DNA of 56,781 nt from Cupriavidus basilensis (lineage in GTDB: Bacteria; Pseudomonadota; Gammaproteobacteria; Burkholderiales; Burkholderiaceae): assembly GCF_000876015.1 (NCBI RefSeq), contig NZ_BBQM01000035.1, forward strand, positions 1-56,781. Direction: 5' to 3'. The notes under the pieces were generated by a model that saw nothing but the letters and a program-made list of their open reading frames with translations, searched no databases and was not told the origin of the DNA. Both the position numbers and the translations under genes were made by a program. This document shows, piece by piece, positions 1 through 8,359 of this stretch. Each line of letters opens with the position of its first letter. The first letter of the stretch is position 1.

Positions 1-102
1 GGCAAGCGTTTTCTGCAAATTCCACAAGATTCTTTGTGACGCCGTGATGAAGTGCCGAAGTGCCGGCCGCCGGCCCGGGCGCTGCCGCGCAGCCCCTTCC
101 AT

Positions 103-108
103 TAGAAT
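103..108 (+). promoter_or_regulatory. -10-like hexamer close to the start codon
   Basis: TAGAAT lies six bases before the ATG of the nuclease gene, and no Shine-Dalgarno sequence is visible there. If it is a real -10 box, transcription would begin at about the A of the ATG and the mRNA would be leaderless. No good -35 hexamer stands 16-18 bases upstream, so this is only a candidate. Confidence 0.3.
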
Positions 109-114
109 CGCCGG

Positions 115-1713
115 ATGCAAGCCCTTTCCTCCTCCGAACCGCCAGACCAGCCGGCCGGCACGCCGCGGCACCTGGATGCGCAGGCCCTGGCCGCCGCCCT
201 CTCCCGTCCCATCGTCTTCGTCGACCTGGAGACCACGGGCGCGGACGCCACCCGCGACCGCATCACCGAGATCGGCGTGGTCGAGGTCGGGCCGGATGGC
301 ATTGTCGAGTGGGATACGCTGGTCGCGCCCGGCGTCGGCATTCCGCCCTTCATCCAGCAGCTCACCGGCATCACCGACGTCATGGTGCAGGGCCAGCCGC
401 GCTTCGAGGATCTCGCGGAAGACCTGGCGGAGCGGTTGCAGGGCAAGCTCTTCGTCGCCCACAACGCGCGCTTCGACTATGGCTTCCTGAAGAACGAGTT
501 CCGCCGCGCCGGCATCACCTTCCGCGCCGACGTGCTGTGCACGCTGCGCCTGTCGCGCTCGCTGTTCCCGTCGGTGACGCGCCACGGCCTCGATGCGCTG
601 ATCGCCCGCTTCGGCCTGGAACCCAAGGGCCGCCACCGCGCACTGGCCGATGCCGAGCTGCTGTGGCAGTTCTGGCAGAAGATCCACGGCCTGTACAGCG
701 TCGAACTGGTCGAGTCCGCCGTGCGCTCGCTGGTCAAGCGCGCGAGCCTGCCCGCCGGCCTGGAGGAAACCGCGCTGGACGACGTGCCCGACACCCCCGG
801 CATCTATCTCTTCTATGGCGACCAGGACCTGCCGCTCTATATAGGGAAGAGCATCCACCTGCGCCAGCGCATCGGCGCGCATTTTTCGGGCGACCACCGC
901 GCCGCGCTGGAAATGCGCCTGGCCCGCGCGGTGCGGCGCGTCGAATGGCGCGAGACCGGCGACGAAACCGGGGCGCTGCTGCTCGAAGCCCGGCTCATCA
1001 AGCAGATGCAGCCGCTGCACAACCGCATGCTGCGCCAGAACGCCGCGCTGTTCGCCTGGGAACTGCCGCCGGGCCTGAGCGCGCCGCTGCTGCGCTCGGA
1101 CCGCGATACCGACTTCGCCCGCCACCCCAATCTGTATGGCGCGTTCGCCAGCCGCGCCGGCGCCGAGGCGCGCCTGACCGAACTGGCGCAGGACCACGAA
1201 CTCTGCCAGGCGGCGCTGACGCTGGAAAAACCGGCCCGGCGCGGCCTGCCCTGCTTCGCCCGCCAGCTCCACCGCTGCCGCGGCGCGTGCACCGGCGAGG
1301 AAGCGCTGGCGGATCATCGCGAACGGATGGCGACCGCGCTCGCCGGCCTCGCGCTGCAACCCTGGCCGTTTGCCAGCGCGGTGGCATGGCGCGAGCAGGA
1401 CAGCGCGCGCTCCTGGTGGCATGTCCTGGAGAACTGGTGTTATCTCGGCTCGGTGTCCACGCTCGAAGAGGCGCCCGCGCTGCTGGCCGGGCCGGCCCGC
1501 TTCGACCTCGATACCTACCAGATCCTGGCGCCAAGGCTGGCGGACCTGCTGGCCGGCGCCATCGCGCTGGAGCCCGTGCGGCAATTCACGCTGGAGCCGC
1601 CCGCGCCGCCGGCACGGATCTCCTCCGACCGCGGCACCGCGCCGGCGGCCGGCCCGCGCCGCCGCAAACTGGCCAGCCCGGACCAGCAAACCCTGTCCTT
1701 CCCCGAACAATAA
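115..1713 (+). CDS. DnaQ-type 3'-5' exonuclease fused to a GIY-YIG (UvrC/Cho-like) endonuclease
   Basis: A 532-residue two-domain nuclease. The first half is a DEDDh exonuclease with ExoI motif DLETTG (D37, E39), ExoII motif HNARFDYGFL (D121) and ExoIII motif HRALADA (H174, D179). The second half carries a GIY-YIG nuclease: GIYLF at 229-233, LYIGK at 241-245 and a likely catalytic glutamate in LLLEARL near residue 291. E. coli Cho has only the GIY-YIG unit related to the UvrC N-terminus; fusions of this kind are annotated as DNA polymerase III epsilon-like or excinuclease Cho. I infer a DNA-repair role, incision plus trimming. The C-terminal 25 residues are basic, proline-rich and probably disordered. 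The ATG at 115 is chosen because the exonuclease motif follows after about 36 residues; no ribosome-binding site supports it. Confidence 0.85.
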   Translation: MQALSSSEPPDQPAGTPRHLDAQALAAALSRPIVFVDLETTGADATRDRITEIGVVEVGPDGIVEWDTLVAPGVGIPPFIQQLTGITDVMVQGQPRFEDLAEDLAERLQGKLFVAHNARFDYGFLKNEFRRAGITFRADVLCTLRLSRSLFPSVTRHGLDALIARFGLEPKGRHRALADAELLWQFWQKIHGLYSVELVESAVRSLVKRASLPAGLEETALDDVPDTPGIYLFYGDQDLPLYIGKSIHLRQRIGAHFSGDHRAALEMRLARAVRRVEWRETGDETGALLLEARLIKQMQPLHNRMLRQNAALFAWELPPGLSAPLLRSDRDTDFARHPNLYGAFASRAGAEARLTELAQDHELCQAALTLEKPARRGLPCFARQLHRCRGACTGEEALADHRERMATALAGLALQPWPFASAVAWREQDSARSWWHVLENWCYLGSVSTLEEAPALLAGPARFDLDTYQILAPRLADLLAGAIALEPVRQFTLEPPAPPARISSDRGTAPAAGPRRRKLASPDQQTLSFPEQ

Positions 1714-1801
1714 GTAGTAGCCCGGCAACGCACGACGGCCGCCCCGCGCGGTTGCGGTGCCGGCGCCGGCCGATCTGGCCGCGCTGACCTCACAGTCAAA
1801 C

Positions 1802-1809
1802 GGTATACC
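1802..1809. promoter_or_regulatory. GGTATACC palindrome, putative upstream operator
   Basis: A perfect 8-bp palindrome in an AT-rich patch. Its core GTATACC recurs at 1967-1973, on top of the -10 box of the amidase promoter. Two copies about 165 bp apart could serve a repressor. GntR-family operators have a comparable GT-TA-AC symmetry, but no GntR gene lies in the window. Confidence 0.35.
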
Positions 1810-1940
1810 AAATAAGCCGAAATCGCGCCCAATCGCGGGGCATGCGATGGCCTGCACGCGCGCATCCAACCCCGTTTTTGTGCCGCCAGATCCCGCATTG
1901 CACCAAAACGCGGCCCGTTCCGCCGCATTCCACATTCGTC

Positions 1941-1973
1941 TTGCGCTTCGCATTTCTGTGAATATAGTATACC
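1941..1973 (+). promoter_or_regulatory. Putative sigma-70 promoter of the amidase-MFS operon with overlapping GTATACC
   Basis: TTGCGC (1941-1946), a 16-base spacer and TATAGT (1963-1968) form a reasonable promoter about 75 bases before the amidase start. GTATACC at 1967-1973 overlaps the end of the -10 box, where a bound repressor would block initiation. Confidence 0.45.
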
Positions 1974-2045
1974 GATTTTCGCCATAACCTCCCCAAGCCC
2001 CCAACCCGCGCCAGCCATCCGCGGGTCTACAAGACGGAGTGCAGC

Positions 2046-3578
2046 GTGACGCGGCAAGACATTGCGAGCATCGACCCCGACCCGGCGGACCTCCGCTTCC
2101 TGCCGGCCTGGCGGGCAGCCGAGCTGCTGGCCGGCGGCCAGGTCAGCGCCGAGGACCTGGTCGACGCGTGCGAGGCCGCCTACGAGGCCTGGCATGCCGG
2201 CATCAACGCCATCGTGCTGACGGACTTTCCCGCCGCGCGGGCCGCGGCGCGGGCCAGCGACCAGCGCCGCCGCGAGGGCCGCGCGCTCGGCGCGCTGGAC
2301 GGCATCCCGTTCTCGGTCAAGGAATCCTTCGACGTGGCCGGCTGGCCGACCACCTGCGGCAGCCCCGCCCAGCGCGGCAACATCGCCACCGGCGACGCCG
2401 CCGTGGTCGAGCGCCTGCGCGCGGCCGGCGCCGTGCTGCTGGGCAAGACCAACGTGCCGATCGGCCTGCGCGACTGGCAGAGCTACAACGCCATCTACGG
2501 CACCACGCGCAACCCGCACGACCCCGCCCGCACGCCGGGCGGCTCCTCGGGCGGCAGCGCCGCCGCGGTCTGCGCCGGCATGAGCTTCTTCGACGTGGGC
2601 TCGGACATCGGCTCCTCGCTGCGCAACCCGGCGCACTACTGCGGCGTGTTCTCGCACAAGAGCAGCCACGGCCTGATTCCGCTGCGCGGCCACGGCATCG
2701 GCCGCACTTATGGCGAGCAGGACATCAACGTGGCCGGGCCGCTGGCGCGCAGCGCGCGCGACCTGGAACTGCTGCTGCACGCGCTGGCCGGCCCCGACGG
2801 CAGCGAGGCACTGGCCTACCGGCTCAGCCTGCCGCCCTGCGACAAGCGCGCGCTGGCCGATTTCCGTGTCGCCGTGCTGCCCAGCCATCCGCTGTGCGAG
2901 GCCGACGCCGAAGTCAGCGGCCAGATCGAGACGCTGGGCCGCTGGCTGGAGGCGCAAGGCGCCCACGTGCGCTGGAACGTGCGCCCCGATTTCGACGCCG
3001 CCGCCCTGTGGCACACCTACGTGCTGATGCTGCGCGCTACCACCTCGGTCCACATGGACGACTCCGCCTTCGACGCCGCGCTGGCCCGCGCCGCCGCCGT
3101 GACCTCCAGCGCGCCGGACAACCACGATTACGCCACGCTGCAATTCACCGGCGCCGGCATCCGCCACCGCCAGTGGCTGCAGCTGCAGCAGGCGCGCGCC
3201 GGCTTCGCCCAGGCCTGGCAGCGTTTCTTCGACGATTTCGACGTGCTGCTGTGCCCGGCTGCCGCCACCACCGCCTTCGCGCTGGACGAGGCCGGCGAGC
3301 CGTGGCAGCGCACGCTCCAGGTCAACGGCCGCGCGCTGCCGCTCACCAGCCAGTTGTTCTGGGCCGGCCATTCCGGCCTGTGCGGCCTGCCGTCGACGGT
3401 GGCCCCGATCGGCCCGGGCGGCAGCGGCCTGCCGGTAGGCGTGCAGATCGTGGCCGGGCGCTTCGCCGACCTGACCTCGCTGCGTTTCGCCCAGTTGCTC
3501 GAAGCGGCGGGTTTCGCCTTCCGGCCGCCGCCGGCGCATTCCGGCACGGTGCCGCGCGCTCCGACGCGACAAGACTGA
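2046..3578 (+). CDS. Amidase (amidase-signature family)
   Basis: A 510-residue amidase-signature hydrolase. The Ser-cisSer-Lys triad is visible: K92 in GIPFSVKES, the cis-serine in GGSSGG (S167/S168), and the nucleophile S191 in SDIGSSLRNPA, where S190 replaces the usual glycine of GGSIR. The family hydrolyses carboxylic amides to acid and ammonia; the substrate is not predictable. There is no signal peptide, so it is cytoplasmic. The start is GTG, preceded by CGGAG six bases upstream. The MFS gene follows after 49 bases on the same strand, so an operon importing and deamidating an amide, or exporting the acid, is likely. GTATACC elements upstream suggest repressor control. Confidence 0.88.
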   Translation: MTRQDIASIDPDPADLRFLPAWRAAELLAGGQVSAEDLVDACEAAYEAWHAGINAIVLTDFPAARAAARASDQRRREGRALGALDGIPFSVKESFDVAGWPTTCGSPAQRGNIATGDAAVVERLRAAGAVLLGKTNVPIGLRDWQSYNAIYGTTRNPHDPARTPGGSSGGSAAAVCAGMSFFDVGSDIGSSLRNPAHYCGVFSHKSSHGLIPLRGHGIGRTYGEQDINVAGPLARSARDLELLLHALAGPDGSEALAYRLSLPPCDKRALADFRVAVLPSHPLCEADAEVSGQIETLGRWLEAQGAHVRWNVRPDFDAAALWHTYVLMLRATTSVHMDDSAFDAALARAAAVTSSAPDNHDYATLQFTGAGIRHRQWLQLQQARAGFAQAWQRFFDDFDVLLCPAAATTAFALDEAGEPWQRTLQVNGRALPLTSQLFWAGHSGLCGLPSTVAPIGPGGSGLPVGVQIVAGRFADLTSLRFAQLLEAAGFAFRPPPAHSGTVPRAPTRQD

Positions 3579-3627
3579 CGACCCCCATCCACCAATAAGC
3601 AAAGACAGGCACAGACAAGGAGCGAGC

Positions 3628-4959
3628 ATGCTGGACTGGTTCAAGGATCTATCCAAGATGGAGCGCAAGGGTTTCTACGGCGCGTTCCTCGGCCATGCAG
3701 TCGACGTGTTCGACTTCATGATCTATTCCTTCCTCATCTCGACGCTGCTCGCGCAGTGGGGCATGAGCAAGTCCACGGCCGGCGCCATCGTCACCTGGAC
3801 GCTGGTGTCGTCGCTGGTGGGCGCCATCGGCGCGGGCATCCTGGCCGACCGCTACGGCCGCGTGCGCGTGCTGCGCTGGACCATCGTGGTGTTCGCGCTG
3901 GCCTGCTTCCTGTGCGGGCTGGCCAATTCGCCCGAGCAGTTGATGCTCTTCCGCATGCTGCAGGGCCTGGGCTTCGGCGGCGAATCCTCGCTGTGCATGG
4001 TGCTGGTGACGGAGATGATCCGCAACCCGGCGCACCGCGGCAAATACTCCGGCTTCGCGGCCAGCAGCTATTCGTTCGGCTGGGGCGCGGCGGCCATCGC
4101 CTACGCCGTCACCTTCAGCCTGTTCCCGGCCGAGACCGCCTGGCGCGTCTGCTTCTTCCTCGGCATCCTGCCCGCGCTGGTGGTGATCTACCTGCGGCGC
4201 AACCTGGAAGAGCCGGAAATCTTCGTCAAGAGCCAGGCCGAGCGCGCCGCGCACGGCGCCCCGTCGGCATGGCAGCAGCTCGCGCGGCTGGGCCGCCGGC
4301 CGCTGCTGGGCAAGACCATCCTGTGCAGCCTGCTGTCGGGCGGCATGCTGGGCGCCTACTACGCCATCGCCACCTGGCTGCCGACCTTCCTCAAGACCGA
4401 GCGCGGCCTGTCGGTGTTCGGCACCAGCTCCTACCTGGCCATGACCATCTTCGGCTCGCTGGTGGGCTACGTGGCCGGCGCCTATGCCACCGACCGCTGG
4501 GGCCGCCGCACCACCTACGTGGCCTTCGCCGCGGGCGCCTTCGTCATGGCGCTGGTCTACATGGTGATCCCGGTCTCGAACACCTCGATGCTGTTCCTCG
4601 GCTTCCCGCTCGGCGTGCTGATGCAGGGCGTGTTCGCCGGCATCGGCGCCACCATCTCCGAGTCCTATCCCAACGATATCCGCGCCACCGGCTACGGCGT
4701 CTCGTACAACGTCGGGCGCGTGATCGGCTCGCTGTTCCCGCTGTCGGTCGGCTGGCTCAGCACCGGCCGCACCTCGCTGCCGCTGGCCATCGCCATCGTG
4801 GCGGGGGTGGGCTACGCGCTGGTGATGGGCGCCGCGCTGCTGCTGCCGGAAACCAGCGGCATCGACCTGGGCCAGGCCGGTGGCGGCGACAGCGAGCACG
4901 AGCCGCCGGCCGAGCCCGTCCGGGCCATGCTGGCGCCGACTGTGGGCAAGCCCGCATAA
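3628..4959 (+). CDS. MFS transporter (metabolite:H+ symporter type)
   Basis: A 443-residue, 12-helix major facilitator. It starts with a short amphipathic stretch, then HAVDVFDFMIYSF in helix 1, and the loop 2-3 signature ILADRYGRVRVL. A partial repeat, YATDRWGRRTT, lies after helix 8. The helix-1 aspartates and overall layout resemble the sialate and aromatic-acid:H+ symporters. A good AAGGAGCG ribosome-binding site precedes the ATG. It follows the amidase gene closely, so it probably carries the amide substrate or the released acid. The C-terminal 35 residues are hydrophilic and variable. Substrate specificity is inferred only from context. Confidence 0.85.
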   Translation: MLDWFKDLSKMERKGFYGAFLGHAVDVFDFMIYSFLISTLLAQWGMSKSTAGAIVTWTLVSSLVGAIGAGILADRYGRVRVLRWTIVVFALACFLCGLANSPEQLMLFRMLQGLGFGGESSLCMVLVTEMIRNPAHRGKYSGFAASSYSFGWGAAAIAYAVTFSLFPAETAWRVCFFLGILPALVVIYLRRNLEEPEIFVKSQAERAAHGAPSAWQQLARLGRRPLLGKTILCSLLSGGMLGAYYAIATWLPTFLKTERGLSVFGTSSYLAMTIFGSLVGYVAGAYATDRWGRRTTYVAFAAGAFVMALVYMVIPVSNTSMLFLGFPLGVLMQGVFAGIGATISESYPNDIRATGYGVSYNVGRVIGSLFPLSVGWLSTGRTSLPLAIAIVAGVGYALVMGAALLLPETSGIDLGQAGGGDSEHEPPAEPVRAMLAPTVGKPA

Positions 4960-5042
4960 CGCGCGCGCGCCCGCTTGCCGGCGGGCACGGCGCTGCGCTA
5001 GTCTGCGCAACGGGGGGACACGCCTGCCCCCGTGGAGCCGCC

Positions 5043-5501
5043 ATGCCCGCCGTCCGCCGCGCCCTTGCACCACCCTTGCCCCGCCGCCCGGCGGCGCGTT
5101 CCGGCGCGGCCCTCGCGGCTTTCGCCGCGCTCGCGCTGGGCGCCTGCGCCAGCCTCGAGCAATCGGCCATGCAGCGCATGCTGGATTCCTGGCAGTCCGC
5201 GCCGATCGAGCAGGCCAAGGAACAGTGGGGCCCGCCGCAGTCCGTGCAGGCGGTGCCCGGCGGCACCGCCTACCTGTGGACCGAGGAAGTGCCGCCGCCG
5301 CACCCGCCCGGGAGCGGCCCGCGCGACGCCCGCGTGCCCGCCTCGCCCGAGCCGGTGCCGCGGCCCGGCCAGTGCCAGCGCCGCCTGATCGCCGGCCCGA
5401 ACGGCCTCGTCATCGGCGGCGACTGGTCCGGCAATGCCTGCTGCCTCGCCGCCGCCATCGGCCGCTGCGCGGAGCTGGCCAGGAAATCGGCCGGCACCTG
5501 A
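5043..5501 (+). CDS. Small hypothetical lipoprotein
   Basis: A 152-residue protein with a basic N-terminus, a hydrophobic segment and the lipobox LGAC at about residues 35-38, so it should be lipidated and held in the envelope. GTGGAG stands just before the ATG. The mature part contains SWQSAPIEQAKEQWGPP and a proline-rich patch, then several cysteines (CQRR, NACC, GRC). I do not recognise a named domain; similar short lipoproteins with a QWGxP segment occur in Burkholderiales and have no known role. It stands 83 bases after the MFS gene, end to end with the convergent citrate-synthase-like gene. Confidence 0.65.
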   Translation: MPAVRRALAPPLPRRPAARSGAALAAFAALALGACASLEQSAMQRMLDSWQSAPIEQAKEQWGPPQSVQAVPGGTAYLWTEEVPPPHPPGSGPRDARVPASPEPVPRPGQCQRRLIAGPNGLVIGGDWSGNACCLAAAIGRCAELARKSAGT

Positions 5502-5550
5502 ACGCCCGCGCCCCTCGCACGCCGGGCTGGCGCATCCGGTCCACCGCCGT

Positions 5551-6741
5551 CTAGCTGGCGGCTTCCGGGCGCGGCCCCACGTAGGCCGCGCGCGGGCGGA
5601 TCAGCGCATCGCCGGCGCGCTGCTCCAGCGCGTGCGCGATCCAGCCGACCGAGCGGCCCAGCGCGAACATGCCGAATGCGGCGCCGGGCGGCAGCCGCAG
5701 ATGCCGGCGCACGGCCACCAGCGCGAAGTCCACCGAGGGCCGCTGGCCGGACAGGCCGTAGGCCACGTCGATGATCTCCTGCCATTCGGGGTGATGCGCC
5801 AGCGTGCGCGCGAGCAGGCCGAACGCGCGCACGTCGCCGGCGGGATAGAGATGGTGGCCGAAGCCCGGCAGGTCCTCGCCGCGCGCCAGCCGCTCGCGCA
5901 GCCGGGCCTCGGGCGGCGCGCCGGCCAGCGCATCCCACAGCGCCTCCACGCGCGCGGTGGCGCCGCCGTGCCGGCCGCCGGTCAGCGCGGCCAGCCCGCC
6001 CACCACCGACGCGCGCAGGCTGGCGCCGGTCGAGGCCACGCAGCGCGCGGTGAAGCTCGACGCATTCAGCTCATGGTCCGCGCACAGCACCAACGCCATG
6101 CGGATCAGGTCGGCGCCGGCCTCGTCCACGCCCCAGGCGCTCGCGCATTGCCGGTGCACCGGCGTGGCGGCCGGCGCGGTGCCCAGCAGGCACGCCGCCA
6201 GCAGCCGCACCAGCGCGCCGCAGCCCGCGGCCAGCCGCGCCGGCGACTTCTGCCATTGCGCGGTGTCGTCGTCATGGCTGGCGACGGTAAACAGCGGCAG
6301 CAGCGCTTCCTCGCTGCGGTGCCCGGCGAAGGCCGCCCGCAGCGCGGCGAGATGCGCGGGCGCGGCCGGCGCGGCGGCACCGAAGGCGGCCGGCTCCGGG
6401 CACTGCCACAGCAGCGCGCCCAGCGCCTCCAGCGTGACCGACTCCGACAGCGCCGCGGCATCGCAGCCGCGGTAATACAGGCAGCCGTCCTCGATCAGCG
6501 TGATGCCCGACTCCAGCACCGGCAAACCCCAGCTCAGCGTGGCCTTGGCCACCTCGCGCGGCTTGCGCCCGCGCGTGCGCTGGCCGGCCAGTTGCTCCAC
6601 GTCCGCCGCCAGGTAGCGGCTTTCGCGCGGGGTCTCGCCGTCGTGCGCGTGCAGCAGGCCGCGGCTGACGTAGGCGTAGAGCGTCTGGCGGGACACGCCG
6701 AGCCGGGCGGCGGCCTCGGCCGAGGAGAGGTAGCGGGACAT
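5551..6741 (-). CDS. Citrate-synthase-like enzyme with N-terminal helix-turn-helix domain
   Basis: A 396-residue citrate-synthase fold preceded by about 55 residues that read as an excisionase/MerR-type DNA-binding domain (YLSSAEAAARLGVSRQTLYAYVSRG). The catalytic set is intact: H223 in ADHELN, H296 in GFGHHLY and D338 in PSVDF, plus likely oxaloacetate-binding arginines R305, R363 and R384. Known members of this HTH-citrate synthase group are annotated as citrate or methylcitrate synthase, with little experimental work. The start ATG gives the conserved YLSSxEAA beginning. The gene is divergent from a CoA transferase, and a 17-bp perfect palindrome lies 55 bases before its start, so it may bind that site and regulate both genes in response to acyl-CoA or 2-oxoacid. 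That regulatory role is inference. Confidence 0.85.
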   Translation of the reverse strand: MSRYLSSAEAAARLGVSRQTLYAYVSRGLLHAHDGETPRESRYLAADVEQLAGQRTRGRKPREVAKATLSWGLPVLESGITLIEDGCLYYRGCDAAALSESVTLEALGALLWQCPEPAAFGAAAPAAPAHLAALRAAFAGHRSEEALLPLFTVASHDDDTAQWQKSPARLAAGCGALVRLLAACLLGTAPAATPVHRQCASAWGVDEAGADLIRMALVLCADHELNASSFTARCVASTGASLRASVVGGLAALTGGRHGGATARVEALWDALAGAPPEARLRERLARGEDLPGFGHHLYPAGDVRAFGLLARTLAHHPEWQEIIDVAYGLSGQRPSVDFALVAVRRHLRLPPGAAFGMFALGRSVGWIAHALEQRAGDALIRPRAAYVGPRPEAAS

Positions 6742-6795
6742 GTGGCGCGTGAACGGGGGTGAATGGGGGGTGAACGGGCGGCGATGGGCAATGAC

Positions 6796-6812
6796 TTGAT
6801 TAAGTTAATCAA
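6796..6812. promoter_or_regulatory. 17-bp perfect palindrome between divergent genes
   Basis: TTGATTAAGTTAATCAA: two 8-base arms around one central base, made almost only of A and T in a very GC-rich genome. It lies 55 bases upstream of the HTH-citrate synthase and just ahead of the -35 box of the CoA transferase promoter. It is a strong operator candidate for a dimeric repressor or MerR-like protein. Confidence 0.6.
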
Positions 6813-6814
6813 TA

Positions 6815-6842
6815 TTGACTATTAAAACAAGCGGCCTATCCT
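6815..6842 (+). promoter_or_regulatory. Putative sigma-70 promoter of the CoA transferase gene
   Basis: TTGACT (6815-6820), 16 bases, TATCCT (6837-6842). It reads toward the CoA transferase at 6905, and its -35 box begins two bases after the 17-bp palindrome. Confidence 0.5.
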
Positions 6843-6904
6843 GCAAGGCACTGGCCGCCAGCCCGATCAACGATCCGCAACGATCCATCAGAGTGACTCC
6901 CGTC

Positions 6905-8353
6905 ATGTCTTCACACGCACCTGCCGCGCCCGCCGCAGCAACTTCCGCCGCGCTTTCTTCCACCTCTTCCAACCTTGCCCCCGGCCCGGCCGCCGCCGCC
7001 ATCCTGCGCGAGACCTGGGCCGGCGTGCACGGCGACCCCGCCTGGCTGGAGCGGCTGGACTGGAGCGGCGGCGGCAGCCTGCCGTCGGTCTTCCCGGTCA
7101 CCGAACTGGCCGCCGCCACCGCCGGCGCCGCCAGCCTCGCGGTGGCCGAACTGATCCACGCGGCCAGCGGGCAGGCGCCGCGGGCCGGCGTCGACCAGCG
7201 CCTGGCTTCGCTGTGGTTCGGCACCTCGCTGCGCCCGCAAGGCTGGGAAGTGCCGCCGCAATGGGATACCGTGGCCGGCGACTACCGCGCCGCGGACGGC
7301 TGGATCCGCCTGCACACCAACGCGCCGCACCACCGCGCGGCGGCGCTGGGCGTGCTCGGCGTGCCCGCCGACAAGGCGGCGGTGGCGAAGGCCGTGGCCG
7401 GCTGGGAAGCGAACGCGCTCGAAGCGGCGGTGGTCGGCAACGGCGGCTGCGCCGCGGCCATGCGTTCCGCCGCGGACTGGGCCACGCACCCGCAGGGGCT
7501 GGCGATTAGCCGAGAGCCGCTGCTGCACTGGACCGACTTCGACGCCGGCGCCGCGCGCCAACATGCGTTCACGCGCGAGCGCCCGCTGCAGGGCATCCGC
7601 GTGCTGGACCTGACCCGCATCCTGGCCGGCCCGGTCGCCACGCGCTTCCTGGCCGGCTTCGGCGCCGACGTGCTGCGCATCGACCCGCCCGGCTGGGAGG
7701 AACCCAACACCGTGCCCGAGGTGGTGCTCGGCAAGCGCTGCGCGCGCCTCGACCTCAAACGCGGCGAAGACCTGCAAATCCTGGAAGGCCTGCTGCGCCA
7801 GGCCGACGTGATGGTGCACGGCTACCGCGCCGACGCGCTGGCCCGCCTGGGGCTCGACGCGCGGCGGCGGCGCGAGCTCAACCCGGGACTGGTCGACATC
7901 TCGCTGGACGCCTACGGCTGGAGCGGCCCGTGGCAGCACCGGCGCGGCTTCGACAGCCTGGTGCAGATGAGCAGCGGCATCGCCGAGGCCGGCATGCGCC
8001 AGCGCGGCCTGGACCGCCCGGGCCCGCTGCCGGTGCAGGCCATCGACCATGCCACCGGCTACCTGCTGGCCACCGCGGCCGTGCGCGGGCTGTCGCGGCG
8101 GCTGGCCACGGGCGCCGGCTGCCAGGTGCGCGCCTCGCTGGCGCGCACTGCCCAACTGCTGCTGTCGAACGCCGGGCTGGCGCGCGACACCGCGCCGCTG
8201 GCCCCGGAAAGCCAGGCCGACATGGCCGGGCAGGTGGAAGCCACCTCCTGGGGCCCGGCGCGGCGCGTCCGGCCGCCGGTGACGGTGGCGGGCGCCCCGG
8301 TGCACTGGGCGCGCCCGGCCGGCGCGCTCGGCAGCGCGGCCGCCGCGTGGTGA
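6905..8353 (+). CDS. Family III CoA transferase with an apparently permuted domain order
   Basis: A 482-residue CaiB/BaiF-related protein, longer than the usual ~400. The typical N-terminal motif LQGIRVLDLTRILAGP appears only near residue 230. The putative catalytic aspartate is in RGFDSLVQMSSG, about residue 350. Ahead of it lies a segment ending in AGDYRAADGWIRLHTN, which resembles the part that normally sits near the C-terminus of this family. The order of the two halves is therefore unusual. The family moves CoA between acyl-CoA and a free acid. The ATG at 6905 is preferred over an upstream TTG that would lie inside the promoter. A convergent Bug receptor gene begins six bases after the stop, and the HTH-citrate synthase is divergent, suggesting one organic-acid pathway. 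Confidence 0.8.
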   Translation: MSSHAPAAPAAATSAALSSTSSNLAPGPAAAAILRETWAGVHGDPAWLERLDWSGGGSLPSVFPVTELAAATAGAASLAVAELIHAASGQAPRAGVDQRLASLWFGTSLRPQGWEVPPQWDTVAGDYRAADGWIRLHTNAPHHRAAALGVLGVPADKAAVAKAVAGWEANALEAAVVGNGGCAAAMRSAADWATHPQGLAISREPLLHWTDFDAGAARQHAFTRERPLQGIRVLDLTRILAGPVATRFLAGFGADVLRIDPPGWEEPNTVPEVVLGKRCARLDLKRGEDLQILEGLLRQADVMVHGYRADALARLGLDARRRRELNPGLVDISLDAYGWSGPWQHRRGFDSLVQMSSGIAEAGMRQRGLDRPGPLPVQAIDHATGYLLATAAVRGLSRRLATGAGCQVRASLARTAQLLLSNAGLARDTAPLAPESQADMAGQVEATSWGPARRVRPPVTVAGAPVHWARPAGALGSAAAAW

Positions 8354-8359
8354 CGCGGC

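Larger units (their letters stand above)
1714..2045. other. Intergenic region, AT-richer promoter region of the amidase gene
   Basis: No convincing gene is present. The stretch from about 1795 to 1985 is clearly AT-richer than its surroundings. It holds two GTATACC elements (1803-1809 and 1967-1973) and a sigma-70-like promoter reading toward the amidase gene. No terminator hairpin with a T tract was seen after the nuclease gene. Confidence 0.6.
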
